Origin: Micromonospora lutea
GTDB lineage: Bacteria > Actinomycetota > Actinomycetes > Mycobacteriales > Micromonosporaceae
Direction: 5' to 3'
Assembly (NCBI RefSeq): GCF_016863535.1
Contig: NZ_BOPB01000009.1
Location: 1 to 64,000 of the forward strand
Length of the DNA stretch: 64,000 bases
Of the stretch, positions 38,209-46,700 are shown one piece after another. The notes beneath the pieces were generated by a model. The model was not told where the DNA came from. It saw only the letters and a list, made by a program, of their open reading frames with translations, and ran no database searches. A program made the position numbers and the translations under genes. Each line of letters opens with the position of its first letter. The first letter of the stretch is position 1.

Positions 38209-38496
38209 ATGGAGCTCACCGTCTGGGGCATCATCACCGCGCTGATCGTTGGTCTGATCGTTGGCGCACTGGGCCGTCTGGTGGTGCCGGGCCGGCAGAA
38301 CATGCCGATCTGGCTGCACATGCTCATCGGTGTCGGTGCCGCGCTGCTCGGCACGGTGATCGCCCGTGCGTCCGGCTTCGCCGAGACCGCCGGCATCGAC
38401 TGGCGGGAGCTGATGCTCCAGGTGCTGCTGGCGGCCGTCGCGGTCGCCCTGGTCGCCGGTGTGGGCCGCAACCGCCGGGGTGTCACGCACCGGTAA
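38209..38496 (+). CDS. GlsB/YeaQ/YmgE family stress membrane protein, copy 2
   Basis: 95 residues, a tandem duplicate of the 37724 gene. Most differences are conservative and lie in the loop after helix 2 (ASGFAETAG versus AMGIATATAG). AAAGGAG precedes the ATG. The gene has its own stress-type promoter and its own strong terminator, so the two copies are separately transcribed rather than an operon. Confidence 0.93.
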   Translation: MELTVWGIITALIVGLIVGALGRLVVPGRQNMPIWLHMLIGVGAALLGTVIARASGFAETAGIDWRELMLQVLLAAVAVALVAGVGRNRRGVTHR

Positions 38497-38510
38497 ACAG
38501 CTGAATGTGG

Positions 38511-38543
38511 AAAGGCGCCCGACCGTCGAGGTCGGGCGCCTTT
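38511..38543 (+). terminator. Strong intrinsic terminator after copy 2
   Basis: AAAGGCGCCCGACC (38511-38524) pairs perfectly with GGTCGGGCGCCTTT (38530-38543), 14 bp with a 5-nt loop, ending in TTT. This is the most classical intrinsic terminator of the window. Confidence 0.92.
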
Positions 38544-38670
38544 CGCATGGGTACGGCCAGCGTCGTGGTCGGTGTCGTGCCCGCTGTCGGTGCGGCGGCG
38601 GACGGCCGCCGGCCTGGTCGCGGAGCGCCAGGGCTGAGGTGCAGAAGGGCAGCTCCGTAGGATGCGGGTC

Positions 38671-39315
38671 ATGATGGGCAAGGTGACATCGGTGAACATC
38701 GGCACCGTGACGCAGGCGGCGTGGGCCGGTGACGCGAGCGGGCGCAGCGGCATCGACAAGCGGCCGGCCGATGGCCCGGTGCTTCTCCGTACCGACGGGG
38801 TGGTGGGCGACTTCATCGGTGAACGGGCCCACCACGGTGGTCCGGACAAGGCCGTCTACGCGTACGCGGCGGAGGATGCGGCCTGGTGGGAGACGGACCT
38901 CGGGCGCGTCATCCGCCCCGGCGGATTCGGCGAGAACCTCACCACGTACGGGGTCGACGTGACCGGTGCCGTGATCGGCGAGCAGTGGGCCGTCGGCGAG
39001 GCGCTGCTCCAGGTGACCACGCCGCGTACGCCGTGCACCACCTTCGCCGGCTTCTGGGGCGTACCGGATCTGATCAAGCGCTTCACCGTGCGCGCGACCC
39101 CCGGCGCGTACCTGCGGGTGCTGCGCGAGGGCGCGGTGAGCGCGGGCGACCAGATCGAGATCGTGTACCGGCCGACGCACGGGGTGACCGTCGGCGAGGT
39201 GTTCCGGGCGACCAGTCTGGAGCCGGCGCTGCTGCCCCGGCTGCTGGAGGCCGACGACCTGCCCGAGCCGATCCGGGAGAAGGCGCGTCGCCGCCTCAGC
39301 GAACCGGCCGGCTGA
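38671..39315 (+). CDS. MOSC domain protein (YiiM-like)
   Basis: 214 residues from the ATG at 38671. TAGGAT at 38658-38663 lies 7 nt upstream, supporting a leaderless start; ATG 38662 and 38674 are alternatives. MOSC features are DKRPADGPVLLRTDGVVGD, HHGGPDKAVYAYA, FGENLTTYGVDV and the conserved Cys in TTPRTPCTTFAG. YiiM-type proteins reduce N-hydroxylated compounds using molybdenum cofactor; the substrate here is unknown. It converges with the PhyH gene at a 17-bp hairpin. Confidence 0.92.
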   Translation: MMGKVTSVNIGTVTQAAWAGDASGRSGIDKRPADGPVLLRTDGVVGDFIGERAHHGGPDKAVYAYAAEDAAWWETDLGRVIRPGGFGENLTTYGVDVTGAVIGEQWAVGEALLQVTTPRTPCTTFAGFWGVPDLIKRFTVRATPGAYLRVLREGAVSAGDQIEIVYRPTHGVTVGEVFRATSLEPALLPRLLEADDLPEPIREKARRRLSEPAG

Positions 39316-39361
39316 CGAGCGTGCCGGCCGACCCTGGCCGCACGTACGGTCCGGGACGACG

Positions 39362-39408
39362 CGAAAGGTCCCGCGCGCTACGACAGTCGTGGCGCGCGGG
39401 ACCTTTCG
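39362..39408. terminator. 17-bp hairpin between convergent genes
   Basis: CGAAAGGTCCCGCGCGC (39362-39378) pairs perfectly with GCGCGCGGGACCTTTCG (39392-39408), 13-nt loop. It lies between the MOSC stop (39315) and the PhyH stop (39420). In both directions the stem ends in CTTTCG, giving a short pyrimidine tail. Confidence 0.9.
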
Positions 39409-39419
39409 TCAGGGTCCGG

Positions 39420-40325
39420 TCAGCGGAGCCAGGGGATGTTGCGGTTGAGCAGACCGCGCTGCTTGAGCTCCTTGCGCAGCGGGATCTCGTCGTCGATGTA
39501 GCCGTCCCAGTTGATGCCCCAGTAGTTGGCGGTGTGGGTGCCCTCACCGAGCAACTGGCGCTGCACCGGCGTGCGGTTGCGGTACCACTCGCCGTCCTTG
39601 TCGGGGTGCAGCTCGTCCAGCGGGCGGATCCACCGGTAGGTGTAGCCGACGAACAGCATCTTGCGGGTGATGTTCGACAGGTTCGTCGACCGGGAGTGCC
39701 ACTGGCGGCGGTCGAAGATGAAGGCGTCACCCGGGTTGGCGGTGATCTCGACCGTGCCCTCCGGATCCGGGTTGTGCACGCTCAGGTCCGTCGGCCGCGG
39801 CAGCGAGTTCCACAGGTGGCTGCCCGGGATCACCTTCGTCGCGCCCCGACCCTTCTCCGACAGGTCGGAGAGCACGTAGGCGACCTTCAGCGAGAACATC
39901 GGCCGCGGCAGGTTCGGGTCCATCGTCTCCGGGTCGGAGTTCTGCCGGTACCCGTCCTGGTGCCATCCCCAGTACGGCTTCTCCGGCTCCGACGCCGGCG
40001 GGGTGACGTCGAGGTGGTTGTGGTGGGTGTAGATGTTCCACCCGGCCAGCCCCCACATGTACGGGAACGCGATCGGGTGGGTGAGCAACTCGCCGAAGAG
40101 CTCGTCCCGCTCAAGGAAGCCCAGCAGGTGCAGGGTGCCGTCCTTGGTGGTGGTGCCCTTGGCCTTCTCCTCCTCGTACACCCGGTCGACCGCGGCCTCG
40201 AGAGCGGCCCGGTGATCCTCGGTCAGGACGTTGCGCAGTAGGAGAAAGCCCTGCTCGTGAAACTCCTTGCGGTCGACGTCACTGATCGGTTCGTAGCCGG
40301 TCCGGTCGCCGTAGTCGAACGCCAC
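39420..40325 (-). CDS. Phytanoyl-CoA dioxygenase (PhyH) family oxygenase
   Basis: 301 residues from the GTG at 40325, chosen because GGGGAGGGG lies 7 nt upstream; the in-frame ATG at 40355 has no ribosome site. The Fe(II) ligands are His122 and Asp124 (WGWHQDGY) and His210 (RRQWHSRSTN); Arg221 probably binds 2-oxoglutarate. HNHLDVTPP and KVIPGSHLWNSLP fit the double-stranded beta-helix. Related enzymes hydroxylate ectoine, lipids or antibiotic intermediates. No ectoine or secondary-metabolite genes lie beside it, so the substrate is unknown. Confidence 0.92.
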   Translation of the reverse strand: MAFDYGDRTGYEPISDVDRKEFHEQGFLLLRNVLTEDHRAALEAAVDRVYEEEKAKGTTTKDGTLHLLGFLERDELFGELLTHPIAFPYMWGLAGWNIYTHHNHLDVTPPASEPEKPYWGWHQDGYRQNSDPETMDPNLPRPMFSLKVAYVLSDLSEKGRGATKVIPGSHLWNSLPRPTDLSVHNPDPEGTVEITANPGDAFIFDRRQWHSRSTNLSNITRKMLFVGYTYRWIRPLDELHPDKDGEWYRNRTPVQRQLLGEGTHTANYWGINWDGYIDDEIPLRKELKQRGLLNRNIPWLR

Positions 40326-40543
40326 GTCGTACCCCTCCCCAAGAGGTGAAACCATTTCTGGCACAGGCCGCCGATCGTAACGCGCCCGAAGACCGCCCGG
40401 GGGGCACCCCGAGCCCTTTCCACAGGCATCGCGACTGATGGCGGTTGCTCGACTACGTAAAGTCACGCAGTGTGGCGGGGAGGGCACTTATATAGCGGAT
40501 AGCCCGATTTTGCGGTGACTGCGGGTACAGAGATCGGGGTCGC

Positions 40544-41473
40544 TCAGACGTCTTCGTGGACCTCGGCGAGGACCTCCGTGTCGCCCCGCTCGCTCTCCGC
40601 CAGGCGCTTCCAGTCACCGCGCTTGGCGGTCCACTCCCGGCCGTCGAAGGCGACCCGCTTCACCCCGTTCTGCTTGGCGTGGGAGACCAGCCAGTGTGCG
40701 TACCGCCAGCCGGCCCGCACGCCCTCGGGAGAGGTGGACAGCCCGTCGATCCCCACCTTCAGCAAGGTCGGGTTGCCGTAGCTGTCGACGGCGGAGCTGA
40801 AATAGCCCGTGCCGGTCGGCCGGTCCTCGCCGGAGCTGGCGGCCACCAGGCCCCAGTCGAGCGCCAGCCCCTCGGTCAGCGCGGCGATCGCCGCCGCTCC
40901 GCGCAGCACCGGATCACCGCCCACCGTGCAGGTGACCGCGGTGGTGGCGTGACCGAGCAGAGCCCGGGTCAGCACCTGCGACTCGTCGGCCCACTTCTCG
41001 TACGCCTCGGGGAAGGCAGAGCGCTGCACCTTCTGGGCGGCGTCGGTGACCCGCATGTCCTCCCAGCCGCGCACCTTCTTCAACGCCGCGTAAAACTTCC
41101 CCGCCGCGTACCGGGGGTCGCGAATCTGTGCCGGCGTGCCCCAACCCTGGCTCGGCCGCTGCTGGAACAGCCCCACGGAATCGCGGTCACCACCGGTCAG
41201 GTTGCGCAGCCCGGACTCCTGGTACGCCGTGGCCAGCGCCACCACCACCGCCCGCTCGGGCATCTCGCGCTGTACGCCGATCGCCGCGATCGTCGCCGCG
41301 TTCGCCATCTGCTGCGAGTCGAGAGTCACCTCGCCGTCGGCCTGAACCGTGCAGGCCCGCCCGGCCAGCGGCAGCCGTAGCCCCTCGCCGGCCTGCCTCA
41401 GCACCACGATCATCCCGATCGCGGCGATCAGGACGAGGACCACGAAGCCCGTCGCGACAGCCCGAGTTCGCAC
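40544..41473 (-). CDS. Membrane-anchored secreted protein with lysozyme-like core
   Basis: 309 residues from the GTG at 41473, 5 nt after GGGAGG. An N-terminal signal anchor (AVATGFVVLVLIAAIGMIVV) leads to an exported body. Residues ~60-170 resemble a lytic-transglycosylase/lysozyme core: VVVALATAYQESGLRNL with a possible catalytic Glu, then DSVGLFQQRPSQGWG and YAAGKFYAALKKV. A second globular part contains a VTCTVGGD segment and ends in an acidic tail. Related actinobacterial proteins are often left as hypothetical. Peptidoglycan cleavage is a reasonable guess, not shown. Confidence 0.82.
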   Translation of the reverse strand: MRTRAVATGFVVLVLIAAIGMIVVLRQAGEGLRLPLAGRACTVQADGEVTLDSQQMANAATIAAIGVQREMPERAVVVALATAYQESGLRNLTGGDRDSVGLFQQRPSQGWGTPAQIRDPRYAAGKFYAALKKVRGWEDMRVTDAAQKVQRSAFPEAYEKWADESQVLTRALLGHATTAVTCTVGGDPVLRGAAAIAALTEGLALDWGLVAASSGEDRPTGTGYFSSAVDSYGNPTLLKVGIDGLSTSPEGVRAGWRYAHWLVSHAKQNGVKRVAFDGREWTAKRGDWKRLAESERGDTEVLAEVHEDV

Positions 41474-41597
41474 CCGCACCTCCCGTGTCAAGGTTCGCCA
41501 AGCGTACGTCCCGCATCGACCCGTTCGGGTGGTCCGGCCGGTCCCGCCCCGCTGCGGCGTCCACGCGCAACGTGCGGTTCCCCGTCCCGGCCGTGGC

Positions 41598-42386
41598 TCA
41601 CCTGCCGAGTTCCGCCACCCAGCGCGGCGACCGCTTCTCGCGGAAGGCGGTGACCCCCTCGATCCCGTCCCCGGACAGGAAGTACCCGGTGGACAGCTCC
41701 GCCAACTCGGCCAGTTCGGCGCGCAGATCCGCTGCGGCTGGCCGGCGCAGCAGTCGCTTCGCCCCGGCCAACGCCGTCGGCGCCCCCCGCACCAACGAGT
41801 CGCAGTACCGGTGCACCACGGCATCCAGCTCCTCGGCCGGCACCGCGGCGGTGACCAGGCCGATCTCGGCGGCCCGTCGGCCGTCGAAGGTGTCGCCGGT
41901 CAGGTACAGCTCGGCCGCCGCGCGAGGGGACAGTCGAGGCAGCACCGTCGCGGAGATCACCGCGGGGATCACCCCGATCCGCACCTCGGTGAAGGCGAAC
42001 GTGGCCTCGGCCGCGCAGACCGCCAGGTCGGCCGCCGCGATCAGACCGAGGCCGCCGGCGCGGGCCGGGCCGGCGACCTTCGCCAGTACCGGCTTCGGGC
42101 ACTCCCAGACCGCCGCGAGCACGTCACCCAGCATCCCGGCGGGCACCGTGCCGCTGGCGTACGCCGCCGCGGTCTCCTTCAGGTCGGCTCCGGAGCAGAA
42201 GACCGGCCCGGTGTGATCGAGCACGATCACCCGGACGGCGTCGTCGGCGACCGCGGCGGCCAGCCCGGCCAGCAGCTCGGTCATCAACGGTGTGGAGAGC
42301 GCGTTGCGGTTGTGTGGGCTGTCCAGGGTGACTGTGGTCACCCCGTGGGCAGTGGCGATCTGGACCAGCGCGTCGGTGGACGTCAT
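41598..42386 (-). CDS. Enoyl-CoA hydratase/isomerase family protein
   Basis: 262 residues of the crotonase fold. The oxyanion-hole strands are VFCSGADLKETAAA and KVAGPARAGGLGLIAAADL; the second catalytic region is FTEVRIGVIPAVISATVLPRL. Glu in TEVRIGV is present. The first hydratase Glu position (usually GGG.E.A) reads AGGLGLI, so isomerase or another CoA reaction is possible. TAGTGT (42395-42400, minus strand) 8 nt upstream makes a leaderless start likely. It diverges from hemW, the two starts lying 20 bp apart. Confidence 0.92.
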   Translation of the reverse strand: MTSTDALVQIATAHGVTTVTLDSPHNRNALSTPLMTELLAGLAAAVADDAVRVIVLDHTGPVFCSGADLKETAAAYASGTVPAGMLGDVLAAVWECPKPVLAKVAGPARAGGLGLIAAADLAVCAAEATFAFTEVRIGVIPAVISATVLPRLSPRAAAELYLTGDTFDGRRAAEIGLVTAAVPAEELDAVVHRYCDSLVRGAPTALAGAKRLLRRPAAADLRAELAELAELSTGYFLSGDGIEGVTAFREKRSPRWVAELGR

Positions 42387-42394
42387 GGGACGGC

Positions 42395-42400
42395 ACACTA
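42395..42400 (-). promoter_or_regulatory. -10 element TAGTGT of the enoyl-CoA hydratase gene
   Basis: Read on the minus strand, TAGTGT is followed by 8 nt (GCCGTCCC) and the ATG at 42386. It forms part of the palindrome CACTAGTG (42396-42403) that sits in the 20-bp gap between this gene and hemW. Confidence 0.5.
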
Positions 42401-42406
42401 GTGGCC

Positions 42407-43630
42407 ATGCCCGGCGTCCTTCCAGCAGGCGAGCCCGTCCCCGCCGACGGGTCACTGCCCGCCTCCGCCCGCGCGTCCGTCGGCGCCCGGGGTTTCGGGG
42501 TGTACGTGCACGTGCCGTTCTGCGCGAGCCGCTGCGGCTACTGCGACTTCAACACGTACACCGCCGACGAGTTGGGCGGTGGCGCGAGCCGGGAGGGTTA
42601 CGCCGACGCCGTGCTGGCGGAGCTGACGCTCGCCGCCCGGGTGCTCGGCGAGGCCCCGCCGAGCCGGGTGGACACGGTCTTCGTCGGTGGCGGCACCCCC
42701 ACCCTGCTGCCCGCCTCCGACCTGGCCCGGATCCTCGACGCCATCGACCGGACCTGGGGACTGGCGGCCGACGCGGAGGTGACCACCGAGGCCAACCCGG
42801 AGTCGGTGACGCCCACCTCGCTGCAGGAGCTGCGCGCGGCCGGCTACACCCGGATCTCGCTGGGCATGCAGTCGGCCGCGCCCGGGGTGCTCGCCGTGCT
42901 CGACCGTCGACACCACGCCGGCCGGGCCACCGCCGCCGCGCTGGAGGCCCGCGACGCCGGGTTCGACCACGTCAATCTCGACCTGATCTATGGGACGCCG
43001 GGGGAGCGGGCCGAGGACTTCGTCGCCTCGCTGGACCAGGTGGTGGACGCGGGCGTGGACCACGTCAGCGCGTACGCCCTGATCGTCGAGGACGGCACCC
43101 GGCTGGCCGCCCGGATGCGCCGTGGCGAACTGCCATACCCGGACGAGGACGTGGCCGCGGACCGGTACCTGGCTGCCGAGTCCGCCCTCGACGCCGCCGG
43201 TTTCTCCTGGTACGAGGTCTCCAACTGGGCCCGCACACCGGACGCTCGTTGCCGGCACAACCTGCTCTACTGGACCGGGGGCGACTGGTGGGGCTTGGGG
43301 CCCGGGGCGCACAGCCACGTCGGCGGAGTGCGCTGGTGGAACGTCAAGCATCCGGCGGCGTACGCGAAACGCCTGGTCACCGGGGAGTCTCCCGGGCAGG
43401 CCCGGGAGGTGCTCACCGGCGACGAGGCGCACATGGAGGAGGTCATGCTCCGAATGCGGCTGGCGTCCGGCCTGCCGTTGGACGTGCTGACCGACGCCGG
43501 GCGAGCCGGCGCGGCGCGGGCAGTGGCCGAGGGTCTGCTCGCCCAGCCGGCTCACGCAGCCGGCCGCGCCGTGCTCACCCTGCGCGGCCGGCTGCTCGCC
43601 GACGCCGTGGTCCGCGACCTGCTGCCCTGA
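42407..43630 (+). CDS. hemW: HemW-type radical SAM heme chaperone
   Basis: 407 residues from the ATG at 42407 (GTG 42401 is also possible). The cluster motif CASRCGYCDF (C39, C43, C46) is the CxxxCxxC form of radical SAM proteins. VDTVFVGGGTPTLL, EVTTEANPES, GMQS and HVNLDLIYGTPGE are standard for the HemN/HemW family. True oxygen-independent coproporphyrinogen oxidases carry a fourth Cys right after the motif (CxxxCxxCxC); here it is F, as in HemW. The protein would bind heme and deliver it to respiratory enzymes. Its place before hrcA matches Mycobacterium (Rv2388c). Confidence 0.94.
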   Translation: MPGVLPAGEPVPADGSLPASARASVGARGFGVYVHVPFCASRCGYCDFNTYTADELGGGASREGYADAVLAELTLAARVLGEAPPSRVDTVFVGGGTPTLLPASDLARILDAIDRTWGLAADAEVTTEANPESVTPTSLQELRAAGYTRISLGMQSAAPGVLAVLDRRHHAGRATAAALEARDAGFDHVNLDLIYGTPGERAEDFVASLDQVVDAGVDHVSAYALIVEDGTRLAARMRRGELPYPDEDVAADRYLAAESALDAAGFSWYEVSNWARTPDARCRHNLLYWTGGDWWGLGPGAHSHVGGVRWWNVKHPAAYAKRLVTGESPGQAREVLTGDEAHMEEVMLRMRLASGLPLDVLTDAGRAGAARAVAEGLLAQPAHAAGRAVLTLRGRLLADAVVRDLLP

Positions 43631-43656
43631 CCCCCGTCACCAGGTGATCCCGTCGG

Positions 43657-44250
43657 TCAGCGCTTCACGAACGAGTAGCTCATCGGGTACTGGTAGAGGA
43701 CTCCGTCGTTGGCCTTGACCCCGCCGATGATGCCGAAGATCACCGGCACGATCCCAGCGATGATCGGGGCGAAGAACAGGATGCCGCAGGTGATCGTGGC
43801 GAGCACCCAGCTCAGCACGCCGATGATGGCCCAGGTGAGCTGGTAGTTCAGCGCGGCCACGGAGTGTGCCCGGACAATCGGGGACTGCTGTCCGCGGGCC
43901 AGCATCGCGATCAGCGGCGCCACCCAGCCGAAGAGCCCGGCACCGATGATCACGCCGAGCGGGCCGCCGAAGTGGGCGACCAGGGCCCAGGTCTTGTCCT
44001 CGTTGTTGGCGTAGCCACCACCGGGTGTGCCGTGACCGCCGGTCGGGTAGCCGACACCGGGCGCTCCGGGTGGGGGGTAACCACCGGGCGGCGGGTAACC
44101 GCCGGGTGGGGGATAGCCGGCCGGCGGTGGCTGGTCGCCGGTGGGGGGTGGGTAGCCGCCGGGTGGGGGATAGCCGCCCTGGCCAGGCGAGCCGGACAGT
44201 GGTGTCGTGGGTTCGTCGCCGGAGTCCGGCGGACGAGGTGGTTCTGTCAT
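43657..44250 (-). CDS. DUF4870 membrane protein with YPPPGG repeats
   Basis: 197 residues. The N-terminal ~90 residues are Pro/Gly/Tyr-rich with about six copies of GGYPPPG. The C-terminal DUF4870 part has three membrane helices and the conserved WALVAHFGGPLGVIIGAGLF, VRAHSVAALNYQLTWAI and FGIIGGVKA blocks. The function is unknown; the repeat tail is typical of actinobacterial cell-pole or septum-associated membrane proteins. TACCGT lies 7 nt before the ATG at 44250, so a leaderless start is likely. It converges on hemW with a 26-bp gap and diverges from hrcA. Confidence 0.9.
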   Translation of the reverse strand: MTEPPRPPDSGDEPTTPLSGSPGQGGYPPPGGYPPPTGDQPPPAGYPPPGGYPPPGGYPPPGAPGVGYPTGGHGTPGGGYANNEDKTWALVAHFGGPLGVIIGAGLFGWVAPLIAMLARGQQSPIVRAHSVAALNYQLTWAIIGVLSWVLATITCGILFFAPIIAGIVPVIFGIIGGVKANDGVLYQYPMSYSFVKR

Positions 44251-44372
44251 GGAGGTCACGGTAGGTGTCACCGGCAACGTCGCACCAGAGCGACACCGGC
44301 CAGTGTCAACCCGCCGATCGGTCCGATGACGAGCGTGATGACTTGATCATCGCGTCGGCGGGGGCGCCGACG

Positions 44373-44403
44373 TAGACTGGCACTCGCTACAGTCGAGTGC
44401 CAG
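44373..44403 (+). promoter_or_regulatory. CIRCE operator overlapping the hrcA promoter
   Basis: CTGGCACTC (44377-44385), 9 nt, GAGTGCCAG (44395-44403): a perfect 9-bp inverted repeat with the exact CIRCE spacing. It is one base per arm from the canonical TTAGCACTC (TGG for TAG). The -10 TAGACT (44373-44378) overlaps the left arm, so bound HrcA would block polymerase. It controls hrcA and probably dnaJ. Confidence 0.95.
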
Positions 44404-44461
44404 AGTGTTGCTCTGGTGGCCGTGACACCCAATGCTGACCTGCGACAGGAGGTGGGGAGGG

Positions 44462-45484
44462 ATGGGTCTGGACGACCGCAAGCTCGCGGTGCTCCGGGCG
44501 ATCGTCGAGGACTACGTCGCCACCCAGGAACCGGTCGGCAGCAAGTCACTCGTCGAGCGGCACCAGTTGGGTGTCTCGCCGGCCACGGTCCGTAACGACA
44601 TGGCCGTGCTGGAGGAGGAGGGCTACATCCGCCAGCCGCACACCAGCGCGGGGCGGGTGCCCACCGATCGCGGCTACCGGCTCTTCGTGGACCGGCTGAG
44701 CCGGGTCAAGCCGCTCAGCCCGGCCGAGCGTCGGGCGATCGAGCGCTTCCTGGCCGGCGCCGTCGACCTCGACGACGTGGTGCACCGCACGGTGCGGTTG
44801 CTGGCGCAACTGACCCGGCAGGTCGCCGTCGTGCAGTACCCGAGCCTGGCCCGATCCCGGGTGCGTCACCTGGAACTGGTGCCGATCTCCACCACCCGGC
44901 TGATGCTGGTGATGATCGCCGACACCGGCCGCGTCGAGCAGCGGCTGGTCGAGATGCCCGCACCGATTCCCGCCGACGACGTCCTGGACCTGCGCCGGCT
45001 GGTCAACGAAAAACTGGTCGGCGTGTTCCTGTCGGAGACCCCGCCGCTGGTGCAGGCTCTCATCGAGGACTCTCCGCCGCACCTGCGCCCGGCCATGACG
45101 ACCCTGTCCACGGTGCTGCTGGAGACCCTTGTCGAACGGCACGAGGAACGACTCGCCCTGGCCGGCACCGCCAATCTCGCCCGGGGCGGCCTGCTGGACT
45201 TCCAGGGCTCGTTGCGCCCCATCCTGGAGGCACTTGAGGAGCAGGTCGTGCTGCTCAAGCTGATCGGCGAGGTGGAGCCGAGCACCCTGCGGGTGCGCAT
45301 CGGCGACGAGAACGAGATCGACAACCTACGGGCTGCTTCCGTGGTCAGCACCGGATACGGCCCGGGCACGACCATCGTCGGGGGGATGGGCGTGCTGGGA
45401 CCGACCCGGATGGACTACCCCGGAACCATCGCCACGGTGAGGGCCGTGGCACGCTACGTGGGCGAGCTGCTGGCCCAGAACTGA
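44462..45484 (+). CDS. hrcA: Heat-inducible transcription repressor HrcA
   Basis: 340 residues from the ATG at 44462, after AGGAGGTGGGGAGG. The N-terminal winged helix is intact ([54 protein letters not shown]). The GAF-like and dimerisation regions follow, ending in [20 protein letters not shown]. HrcA binds CIRCE sites and is kept active by GroEL; heat titrates the chaperonin and releases repression. It auto-represses through the CIRCE at 44377-44403. dnaJ follows 69 nt downstream, the usual actinobacterial pair. Confidence 0.98.
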   Translation: MGLDDRKLAVLRAIVEDYVATQEPVGSKSLVERHQLGVSPATVRNDMAVLEEEGYIRQPHTSAGRVPTDRGYRLFVDRLSRVKPLSPAERRAIERFLAGAVDLDDVVHRTVRLLAQLTRQVAVVQYPSLARSRVRHLELVPISTTRLMLVMIADTGRVEQRLVEMPAPIPADDVLDLRRLVNEKLVGVFLSETPPLVQALIEDSPPHLRPAMTTLSTVLLETLVERHEERLALAGTANLARGGLLDFQGSLRPILEALEEQVVLLKLIGEVEPSTLRVRIGDENEIDNLRAASVVSTGYGPGTTIVGGMGVLGPTRMDYPGTIATVRAVARYVGELLAQN

Positions 45485-45553
45485 CCAGTCAGGGCCGACG
45501 GCAGGCTGCCGCCGGCGGCGTAACTCGAGACGAACACGAGGACACGGAACGCA

Positions 45554-46699
45554 GTGGCCAGGGACTACTACGGCATTCTCGGCGTGAGCAAGGGTGCCTC
45601 CGATGACGAGATCAAGCGTGCCTACCGCAAGCTGGCGCGCCAGTTCCATCCGGACGTGAATCCGGACCCGGAGGCACAGGAGAAGTTCAAAGACATCAAC
45701 GCCGCGTACGAGGTCCTCTCGGACGATCGGAAACGGCAGATTGTCGACCTGGGCGGTGATCCGCTGGCACCGGGCGGGGGTGGTCCCGGTGGTCCGGGTG
45801 GCCCCGGCGGGGCGGGCCCCTTCGTCGGCTTCCAGGACATCATGGACGCGTTCTTCGGCGGTGCCACCGGCGCCGGACGAGGCCCGCGACCGCGTACCCG
45901 CCCCGGCGCCGACGCGATCCTGCGCCTGGAGCTGGACCTCCAGGAGACCGCCTTCGGCGTCGAGGCGCCGATCACCGTCGACACCGCCGTGCTCTGCACC
46001 ACCTGCTCCGGCGCCGGCACCGCCGCCGGCACCCACCTGGCCACCTGTGAGGCGTGCGGCGGCCGGGGCGAGGTGCAGTCGGTGCAGCGCACCTTCCTCG
46101 GCCAGGTGGTCTCCGCCCGGCCGTGCACCGTCTGCCAGGGCTACGGCACCACCATTCCGCACCCCTGCCCGACCTGCGCCGGTGACGGCCGGGTACGCAC
46201 CCGCCGTTCGCTGACCGTCAAGATCCCCGCCGGGGTGGAGGACGGGATGCGCATCCGCCTCGCCCAGCAGGGTGAGGTCGGCCCGGGCGGCGGCACCGCC
46301 GGGGACCTCTACGTGGAGATCCACGAACGGCCACACGACGTCTTCTCCCGCAAAGGTGACGACCTGCACTGCCGGGTCACCGTGCCGATGACCGCCGCCG
46401 CGCTCGGCACCCGGCTGACCATCAAGACGCTCGACAGCGAGGAACCGGTCGACGTCAAGCCGGGCACCCAGCCGGGGAGCACCCTGCGGCTGCGGGCCCG
46501 TGGCGTACCGCACCTGCGCGGAACCGGGCGGGGCGACCTCTACGTCCACCTGGACGTGCGTACCCCCACCAAGCTCGACGCCGAGCAGGAGCGGATGCTG
46601 CGCGAGTTCGCCAAGACCCGCGGTGAGGAGGTCGCCGAGCTGACCAAGCAGGGCGGCTTCTTCTCCCGGATGCGCGACGCCTTCAACGGCCACGCCTGA
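45554..46699 (+). CDS. dnaJ: Chaperone DnaJ (second, hrcA-linked copy)
   Basis: 381 residues. The J domain has HPD at 32-34. A Gly-rich linker ([16 protein letters not shown]) follows. The zinc domain has four CxxCxGxG-type units ([32 protein letters not shown]), then the two substrate-binding barrels and dimerisation tail. It stimulates DnaK ATPase. This hrcA-linked gene corresponds to dnaJ2 of Mycobacterium; the dnaK-linked copy is elsewhere. The start is GTG 45554. rsmE begins right after its stop. Confidence 0.97.
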   Translation: MARDYYGILGVSKGASDDEIKRAYRKLARQFHPDVNPDPEAQEKFKDINAAYEVLSDDRKRQIVDLGGDPLAPGGGGPGGPGGPGGAGPFVGFQDIMDAFFGGATGAGRGPRPRTRPGADAILRLELDLQETAFGVEAPITVDTAVLCTTCSGAGTAAGTHLATCEACGGRGEVQSVQRTFLGQVVSARPCTVCQGYGTTIPHPCPTCAGDGRVRTRRSLTVKIPAGVEDGMRIRLAQQGEVGPGGGTAGDLYVEIHERPHDVFSRKGDDLHCRVTVPMTAAALGTRLTIKTLDSEEPVDVKPGTQPGSTLRLRARGVPHLRGTGRGDLYVHLDVRTPTKLDAEQERMLREFAKTRGEEVAELTKQGGFFSRMRDAFNGHA

Positions 46700-46700
46700 C

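Noticed and set aside
42401..43630. Oxygen-independent coproporphyrinogen III oxidase (HemN)
   Set aside because: The fourth Cys after CxxxCxxC is Phe here, which fits HemW.
44050..44180. Short repeats resembling a CRISPR array
   Set aside because: They are in-frame GGYPPPG codon repeats inside the DUF4870 gene, with no unique spacers.
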